Shown here one piece after another: positions 13,687-18,820 of a stretch of DNA of 18,820 bases. The stretch spans positions 1 through 18,820 of the forward strand of contig JAMDDG010000259.1 in the NCBI GenBank assembly GCA_023488865.1. The letters run 5' to 3'. The translations under genes were made by a program, and so were the position numbers. Source of the stretch: Bacteroidota bacterium (lineage in GTDB: Bacteria > Bacteroidota > Bacteroidia > Bacteroidales > Prolixibacteraceae). Position 1 is the first letter of the stretch. Each line of letters begins with the position of its first letter. Under the pieces are notes generated by a model that worked only from the letters and a program-made list of their open reading frames with translations, was not told the origin of the DNA and did no database searches.

Positions 13687-14628
13687 ATGAAATTTGTAAA
13701 GCTTTTGTGGATTTTATTAAATATATGTACATTCGCTGCGAATGCACAGCAGGATCCGCAGATCAGTCAGCATATGTTCAATCATCTGATGACTAATCCC
13801 GGATTTGCGGGCAACTCCGGACTTATCAATCTTATGTTATTGAACAGGCAACAGTGGGTTGGGTTCCCCGGAGCGCCTGCAACAACTGTTTTTCAGGCAG
13901 ATGCGCCCCTGAAATTAATTGGGGAAGCTGACGGATTAGGTTTCACGGTAGTGAAAGATGAAATAGGGTACGAAAAAAATGTCTCATTTGGATTGAGTTA
14001 TTCGTTCCGTTTTCAACTTGGACAGGGTCAGTTAGGTTGTGGCGCCTCTTTTGGCATGATGAACAAAAACCTGCGTCCGGGTTGGTCTGGTTCTCAGGGG
14101 GGTGAACTCATTGACGGATCAGATCCGTCTTTGCCAAAACAAGAAGTAAATGGGGTTCTGACTGATGTCGGGGTTGGTTTTTTTTACCGGCAAAAGAAGT
14201 ATTATCTGGCTATTTCATCCCTTCACTTAAACCAGCCCTCGTTTGCTTTTGAAGAAAATGGCCACTATTCGTTGAAAAGACATTATTATCTGTCGGGCGG
14301 TTACAATATTGAACTGAACGATGATCGTTTTGCCTTTCAGCCTTCGTTCTTCATTAAATCAGATGGGACAACTTCCCAGCTTGATCTGGATCTTTTACTT
14401 AAATATAATAAACGGTTTTGGGGAGGAATTGGGTACAGGAACAAAGATGCGGTAATGCTATTTCTGGGCTTCGAAATGCAAAATGGTTTGAAAATTGGAT
14501 ATTCCTATGATTTGAATACTTCAATTTTGTCAAATTATAATTCCGGTTCTCATGAACTTTTTATCTCCTACGCTGTTCTTTTAAATAAAAATAGAAGTCA
14601 AAAAAACAAAAGTGTTAGGTTTTTATAA
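13687..14628 (+). CDS. porP: Type IX secretion / gliding outer-membrane protein PorP/SprF family
   Basis: 313 residues from ATG 13687; the TTG at 13639 would add 16 residues ahead of an already good signal peptide and is rejected. The signal peptide is about 1-20 (FAANA, then QQDPQ). The mature start has the family hallmark QDPQ.SQ.MFNHL.TNPGFAG, followed by a predicted beta-barrel with repeated short strands to the C-terminus (GIGYRNKDAVMLFLGFEMQNGLKIGYSYD). PorP/SprF proteins sit in the outer membrane. In the type IX system they associate with the GldK-GldN ring, or they act as partners for individual secreted adhesins. Placement immediately before gldK supports the core PorP role. The stop falls 31 bases before the chosen gldK start. 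Confidence 0.93.
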   Translation: MKFVKLLWILLNICTFAANAQQDPQISQHMFNHLMTNPGFAGNSGLINLMLLNRQQWVGFPGAPATTVFQADAPLKLIGEADGLGFTVVKDEIGYEKNVSFGLSYSFRFQLGQGQLGCGASFGMMNKNLRPGWSGSQGGELIDGSDPSLPKQEVNGVLTDVGVGFFYRQKKYYLAISSLHLNQPSFAFEENGHYSLKRHYYLSGGYNIELNDDRFAFQPSFFIKSDGTTSQLDLDLLLKYNKRFWGGIGYRNKDAVMLFLGFEMQNGLKIGYSYDLNTSILSNYNSGSHELFISYAVLLNKNRSQKNKSVRFL

Positions 14629-14659
14629 CTTTGGAATGAAAAATAGTGGTTCACAAGAT

Positions 14660-16006
14660 ATGAATCGAACGATAAAAAAATTGTTTGCTTATGGCAGTTT
14701 TTCGGCCATATTGCTTCTTTCCGGATGTCACAATTCCGGAAACGGGGAATTGGTGGGGGTTCAAAAACGCGGTAAATATTTAGAGCCATCCCCGTTGGGA
14801 ATGGTGATGATACCTGGACGAAGCTTCAATATGGGGCCGTCTGACCAAGATATTACCGGCGTCACAACTCCAACCCGCACAGTCGATCTGGCCACTTTCT
14901 GGATGGACGACACCGAAATTACCAACAACGAGTACCGGCAGTTCGTATATTGGGTCCGCGATTCCATTGCCCGGGATCTATTATCCCAGAAATTTCCTGA
15001 GTTTAAACCGACAACCACCCGAAAGGGAGATCCAATCGATCCGCCAATTCAGAATTGGAATATTAAACTCAATTGGAGGAAGGCAGACTATGCCCCTGAA
15101 CTGGAACAACTTTATTACGATAAAAGCGAAAGGATTTTTGGTAAAAAAGAGATTGATGTCCGAAAGTTGAACTACAATTATTACTGGGTTGACCTTCAAC
15201 AAGCTGCGAGACGCCAAAGCTCATACGACTTCACGCAACAAAAATATACCGGGAACATAGTCGATATCAACGGCAAAGTGGCCCCGATACAAAACCGATC
15301 CAGTTTTGTGATGAGCGAAGCAGTCAATATTTACCCCGACACCCTGGTTTGGATCCGTGATTTCACTTACGCTTTCAATGAACCCTGGACAAAGTTGTAT
15401 TTCTCCCATCCGGGCTTCGATGACTATCCCGTTGTTGGGGTAACCTGGAAACAGGCCAAAGCTTTTTGTATGTGGCGGACCAATTTTAAAAATAAGAGTC
15501 TGTCAGATAAAGGGGATTATGCCGTTCAAGACTATCGTTTACCTTCGGAGGCAGAATGGGAACTTGCCGCAAGGGGTGGCTTAGATAATTCCATGTATCC
15601 CTGGGGCGGTTATTATACACGTTCCAAAACCGGGTGTTTCCTGGCCAATTTTAAACCTATGCGCGGCAACTATAGCGACGACGGAGGGAAAGCAACCATC
15701 AAGGTGGCAACCTACGAACCAAATGGTTATGGATTGTACGATATGGCCGGGAATGTAGCTGAATGGACAATTACTGCCTACGACGAATCTACCTATAATT
15801 TTATGCACGACATGAACCCCAATTTTGAATACAATGCATTGCCCGACGATCCTCCCACTATGAAACGAAAGGTAATCAGAGGGGGTTCGTGGAAAGACAT
15901 CGCTTATTATATACAAGTTGGGACGCGAACTTTTGAATACCAGGATACTGCAAAATCCTATGTCGGCTTCAGGTGTGTGCGTTCCTCTATCGGTGAAGAA
16001 AATTAA
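14660..16006 (+). CDS. gldK: Type IX secretion lipoprotein GldK/PorK
   Basis: 448 residues from ATG 14660; ATG 14636 is possible, and a GTG at 14612 overlapping porP is unlikely. A lipoprotein signal ends LLLSGC, with lipidated Cys23. GELVGV follows, then a formylglycine-generating-enzyme/SUMF1-like domain: PGRSFNMG, MDDTEITNNEYRQFV, YPVVGVTW, YRLPSEAEWELAARGG, YGLYDMAGNVAEWT, VIRGGSW and GFRCVRS. In GldK this domain is structural rather than known to be enzymatic. GldK forms, with GldN, a large ring on the periplasmic face of the outer membrane in the type IX system, which drives secretion and, in gliding species, motility. The order porP-gldK-gldL-gldM-gldN with short gaps indicates one operon. 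Confidence 0.96.
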   Translation: MNRTIKKLFAYGSFSAILLLSGCHNSGNGELVGVQKRGKYLEPSPLGMVMIPGRSFNMGPSDQDITGVTTPTRTVDLATFWMDDTEITNNEYRQFVYWVRDSIARDLLSQKFPEFKPTTTRKGDPIDPPIQNWNIKLNWRKADYAPELEQLYYDKSERIFGKKEIDVRKLNYNYYWVDLQQAARRQSSYDFTQQKYTGNIVDINGKVAPIQNRSSFVMSEAVNIYPDTLVWIRDFTYAFNEPWTKLYFSHPGFDDYPVVGVTWKQAKAFCMWRTNFKNKSLSDKGDYAVQDYRLPSEAEWELAARGGLDNSMYPWGGYYTRSKTGCFLANFKPMRGNYSDDGGKATIKVATYEPNGYGLYDMAGNVAEWTITAYDESTYNFMHDMNPNFEYNALPDDPPTMKRKVIRGGSWKDIAYYIQVGTRTFEYQDTAKSYVGFRCVRSSIGEEN

Positions 16007-16028
16007 ACAACACAAAAACTGATTTATT

Positions 16029-17009
16029 ATGGGACTTTCGGAACTGACACACTCTCACAAATGGAAAACCACCATGAGTTACTTTTACAGCATCGGTGCT
16101 TCCGTTGTACTGTTAGGGGCTCTTTTTAAATTGGAACACTGGACTGGTGGCGGAACAATGCTAATGATCGGCATGTCTTGTGAGGCATTGATCTTCTTTC
16201 TATCTGCGTTTGAACCTTTAGTTGAAACTCCCGACTGGGCAAAGGTTTACCCTCAACTAAGTCCGGACTTTGAGTTTGAGGAAGAAATTGAACTACCGGT
16301 TAAGACGACTTCAAAAGGAGGAGGATTTGACGATTTTTTGGAGAAAGCTGAGATTACTCCCGAATTGTTATCCAAACTTAAAAAGGGGATTCAAGATCTG
16401 ACCAATACGGCCAAAGGTATATCTGAAATTTCAAGCGCGACCCTGGCAACAGAATTGTATGTCAAAAACTTAGGTAGCGCATCTCAGTCAATGAGTTCAT
16501 TTTCAGAAGTTAACAACAAAGCCACTTTATCTGTCGAACGGTCGCTGGGAGATTTAGTCCACAGTTACGAGCACTCCTCTAAACTGATCTCCGGCTCTTC
16601 CAAAGAGTTGGCAGAAAGTTTCGCCGATTCAACTAAGAAAATCAACCAGCAGCTTGCTTCAACCAGCGAAAAGTTAACTGTTTCTTACAAAGAATTTACC
16701 GAATCCATTCACAAGGATATTGCTGCTATCAACGAAAACTCCAAAAATTATTCAGGGGAGATTTCACGGATTAATACGAGCATGTCATCGTTGAATTCTT
16801 CATATGAGCTTCATCTGCAAAATGTTAAAAAATTGACGGAGACTTCAGCAAAAAGTGTAGCTGATCAGGCCGGATTACAACAAATAGTTAATGAAACATT
16901 GGAAGAAGCTAAAAAATACCATCAATTGACCGAGCGCATGAACAAAAACCTCGAAGCATTGAACCAGGTTTATGGGAATATGCTGGGTGCAATGAACATC
17001 AAAGGTTAA
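16029..17009 (+). CDS. gldL: Type IX secretion motor protein GldL/PorL
   Basis: 326 residues. Two transmembrane helices (about 17-36 and 43-62) are followed by a long cytoplasmic region (about 70-326) that is strongly helical and coiled-coil-like (Lys/Glu/Ser-rich, with repeated S-x-S-x-E/K patterns). The second helix carries Glu52 (SCEALIFFLSAFEP), which aligns with the intramembrane Glu49 of Flavobacterium johnsoniae GldL needed for proton flow; Glu62 aligns with Glu59. GldL pentamers surround a GldM dimer to form the proton-driven inner-membrane motor. It begins 22 bases after gldK and ends 21 bases before gldM. The cytoplasmic tail is longer than in some homologues, as is common for this protein. 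Confidence 0.95.
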   Translation: MGLSELTHSHKWKTTMSYFYSIGASVVLLGALFKLEHWTGGGTMLMIGMSCEALIFFLSAFEPLVETPDWAKVYPQLSPDFEFEEEIELPVKTTSKGGGFDDFLEKAEITPELLSKLKKGIQDLTNTAKGISEISSATLATELYVKNLGSASQSMSSFSEVNNKATLSVERSLGDLVHSYEHSSKLISGSSKELAESFADSTKKINQQLASTSEKLTVSYKEFTESIHKDIAAINENSKNYSGEISRINTSMSSLNSSYELHLQNVKKLTETSAKSVADQAGLQQIVNETLEEAKKYHQLTERMNKNLEALNQVYGNMLGAMNIKG

Positions 17010-17030
17010 TCAACTCAATTCGCTGACCTC

Positions 17031-18575
17031 ATGAGTGTAAAAAACTGTCCGGAAACACCCCGGCAACGAATGATAAGCCTGATGTACCTGGTATTAACGG
17101 CCATGTTGGCACTAAACGTCGACAAGTCTGTTATAGATGCATTTGCGCTGGTTGACAAAGGGTTCATGCAAACAATTTCAAATTTCAACAATAAAAATCA
17201 AACTGTTTATACCCACTTCAACAACGCGGCGCAGGAGAACCCACAAAAAGTAGGTGAATTAAACCGTTCAGTTCAAAAAATAAAGGAACGAACAGACACC
17301 TTGTACAATTACATCACCCATTTTAAAGAGATGATCGTCAAAAAGGCAGATGGTCCTAACGGGAGGATTGATAGTATTGTAAATAAGGAAGATATGAATT
17401 TCACTGAAGAAATTATGATGACCAAAAAGAATGGAACTTTATTGAAAAAAGCCATTGAAGATTATCGAAATTTTCTTCTCAAAAATATCGATCCTAATGA
17501 GGCCTCTTTGATCGCATCTATTAAGGAGACTCTTGACACTTCAGACCCTCCGGGCGTCGAAGGGAGCAAACCTACCTGGGAGAGCAGCAAATTCCAGGGA
17601 TATCCATTGATCGCGGCGATAACGCTTATGTCAAAAATGCAAAGCGATATCCGCAACAGCGAGTCTGATGTTATTAATTATTTTTATACAAAAATTGACG
17701 CTTCTTCCTTCAAATTCAACAAACTAAAAGCACAGGTCATTCCAAAGTCTGATTATGTTCTGCAAGGGGATGTCTATGAGGCCAAAGTTTTTATTTCTGC
17801 TATCGATACTACTGCCGTTCCAGAGATTACAGTCAATGGCAATGCGCTTCCAATTATCCCGGGTGAAAATGCCGGGTTGTACCGTGCCAATGCCAGCACT
17901 GAGGGTACGTTTGTCTATAAAGGGGTAATCAACTTCAAAAACCCCAACGGGATGTACGTACAATATCCCTTCGAGAAGGAGTACCAAGTCGCTAAGCCTT
18001 CCATAACGGTATCCCCAACCAAGATGAATGTACTTTATGCAGGCTTGCCAAATCCAATCTCTATCTCCGTACCCGGAATTTCATCGCGGGACATTCAGGT
18101 CTCCATGCAAAATGGCAGGATAGAACAGACCGCTAATGGCTTTATGGCTTATCCAGAAAAAATCGGGGTGAAAGCTATTATCTCCGTTAACGCTACTGTT
18201 GATAAAGTGGTCAAACCAATGGGGTCCATGGAATTCAGGGTTAAATCCGTTCCGGATCCTGTAGCTACTGTTGCCGGGAAAAAAGAGGGCTCAATCACCA
18301 AAGCTGAATTGATGGGTGAAGACGGACTTTATGCAAATATTCCGGATTTTGATTTCGATGTAAAATTTAAGGTACTTTCTTTCGTGTTAAATATTTCAGC
18401 GAGTGGTGGTTTTGAAGATAACAACCCTACAGCAGGAGGTTTATTCACAGCAGACAATAAATCAAAATTTAAAAACCTGTCGCGCGGACAACGCATCTAT
18501 TTTGATGATATTCAAGTAAAAGGGGATGATGGAATCACCAGAACCTTACCTTCTATCAGTTTAAAAATTAAATAA
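17031..18575 (+). CDS. gldM: Type IX secretion motor protein GldM/PorM
   Basis: 514 residues, close to the 513-516 of characterised GldM/PorM. The N-terminal signature TPRQRMISLMYLVLTAMLALN forms the single transmembrane helix (about 14-31) that sits inside the GldL pentamer. The rest is periplasmic. It has a helical domain 1 (about 35-220) and then three beta-rich Ig-like domains (about 225-514), including VLYAGLPNPISISVPG, a strongly conserved GldM segment. GldM spans the periplasm and transmits motor motion to the GldK-GldN ring. No truncation or frameshift is seen. Three bases separate its stop from the next start. Confidence 0.96.
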   Translation: MSVKNCPETPRQRMISLMYLVLTAMLALNVDKSVIDAFALVDKGFMQTISNFNNKNQTVYTHFNNAAQENPQKVGELNRSVQKIKERTDTLYNYITHFKEMIVKKADGPNGRIDSIVNKEDMNFTEEIMMTKKNGTLLKKAIEDYRNFLLKNIDPNEASLIASIKETLDTSDPPGVEGSKPTWESSKFQGYPLIAAITLMSKMQSDIRNSESDVINYFYTKIDASSFKFNKLKAQVIPKSDYVLQGDVYEAKVFISAIDTTAVPEITVNGNALPIIPGENAGLYRANASTEGTFVYKGVINFKNPNGMYVQYPFEKEYQVAKPSITVSPTKMNVLYAGLPNPISISVPGISSRDIQVSMQNGRIEQTANGFMAYPEKIGVKAIISVNATVDKVVKPMGSMEFRVKSVPDPVATVAGKKEGSITKAELMGEDGLYANIPDFDFDVKFKVLSFVLNISASGGFEDNNPTAGGLFTADNKSKFKNLSRGQRIYFDDIQVKGDDGITRTLPSISLKIK

Positions 18576-18578
18576 GCA

Positions 18579-18820
18579 ATGAGACAAAATTTGTTATCCT
18601 TTTTAATCCTTATTGCGGGTATAACTACCTGCAATTCCCTTATGGGACAGGGTATAGAGGATATTGTAAAAAACAGGAACAACAGCGCTTACGAAAAAAA
18701 GATCACTTTTGAACGCAAACCCGCACCTCTTCCCGGCGTCCGTGAAGCAGATGTCATGTGGTCTAAAACCGTTTGGCGGCTGATCGATTTGAGGGAGAAG
18801 ATGAACCAGCCATTGTATTT
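18579..18820 (+). CDS. gldN: Type IX secretion ring protein GldN/PorN, N-terminal part (3' end outside window)
   Basis: 80 complete codons from ATG 18579 to the window end, with no stop. Residues 1-24 form a signal peptide (LLSFLILIAGITT...LMGQ). The mature sequence contains VREADVMWSKTVWRLIDLREKMN, followed by PLYF, the conserved start of GldN/PorN. GldN binds GldK in the periplasmic ring and contacts GldM. Position directly after gldM completes the canonical gldKLMN set. The gene was too near the edge for its full length to be judged. Confidence 0.92.
   Translation, partial: MRQNLLSFLILIAGITTCNSLMGQGIEDIVKNRNNSAYEKKITFERKPAPLPGVREADVMWSKTVWRLIDLREKMNQPLY

Noticed and set aside
14660..16006. 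Active formylglycine-generating (sulfatase-modifying) enzyme
   Set aside because: The domain is SUMF1-like, but the lipoprotein signal, GELVGV segment and gldL/gldM/gldN neighbours identify GldK, whose domain is structural.
1..18820. CRISPR arrays, tRNA or rRNA genes, transposases, integrases
   Set aside because: No regularly spaced repeats, cloverleaf-like sequence, ribosomal RNA stretches or mobile-element proteins were seen on either strand.

Overview
The window reads as a chromosomal segment from a member of the Bacteroidota. The clearest markers are the type IX secretion / gliding genes porP-gldK-gldL-gldM-gldN in canonical order behind topA and an arginase-fold gene. A-rich translation starts without Shine-Dalgarno sequences and a DbpA-tailed DEAD-box helicase also fit. 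Finer placement is not possible from this sequence alone; the c-type cytochromes and FNR-type regulator suggest an organism that can switch respiratory mode.

Layout. (1) 1-618, plus strand: 3' end of a DEAD-box RNA helicase gene. (2) About 623-7465, minus strand: a respiratory-type cluster. Read in transcription order it holds an FNR-like regulator with four candidate Fe-S cysteines, a Tat-exported four-cluster ferredoxin subunit, a ten-helix NrfD/ActC-like quinone-reacting membrane subunit, an unrecognised exported two-domain protein with a C-terminal anchor, a monoheme cytochrome c, an outer-membrane beta-barrel, and a small probable monoheme lipoprotein. No catalytic molybdopterin subunit is present. 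The upstream regions of the last three genes share repeated sequence, suggesting each is separately and similarly controlled. (3) About 7624-10039: an AT-rich restriction-modification module. A putative PD-(D/E)xK endonuclease gene and a beta-class DNA methyltransferase gene converge with overlapping ends; the methyltransferase carries an N-terminal MerR-like helix-turn-helix. The module is bracketed by an exact 11-nt direct repeat and looks acquired. A 440-base gap to its right holds an interrupted small reading frame and an 18-bp perfect palindrome. (4) 10072-18820, plus strand: topA, a degenerate arginase-fold protein that has lost metal ligands, porP/sprF, gldK, gldL, gldM and the start of gldN.

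How the parts work together. In region 4, GldL-GldM form the inner-membrane proton-driven motor, GldK-GldN the periplasmic/outer-membrane ring, and PorP/SprF-type proteins act at the outer membrane. The arginase-like gene is embedded here although its active site is degraded, so a non-catalytic role tied to this locus is plausible. In region 2 the Fe-S subunit and NrfD-like protein could exchange electrons between the quinone pool and the two cytochromes, with the beta-barrel as an outer-membrane partner; the electron donor or acceptor cannot be read from the sequence.
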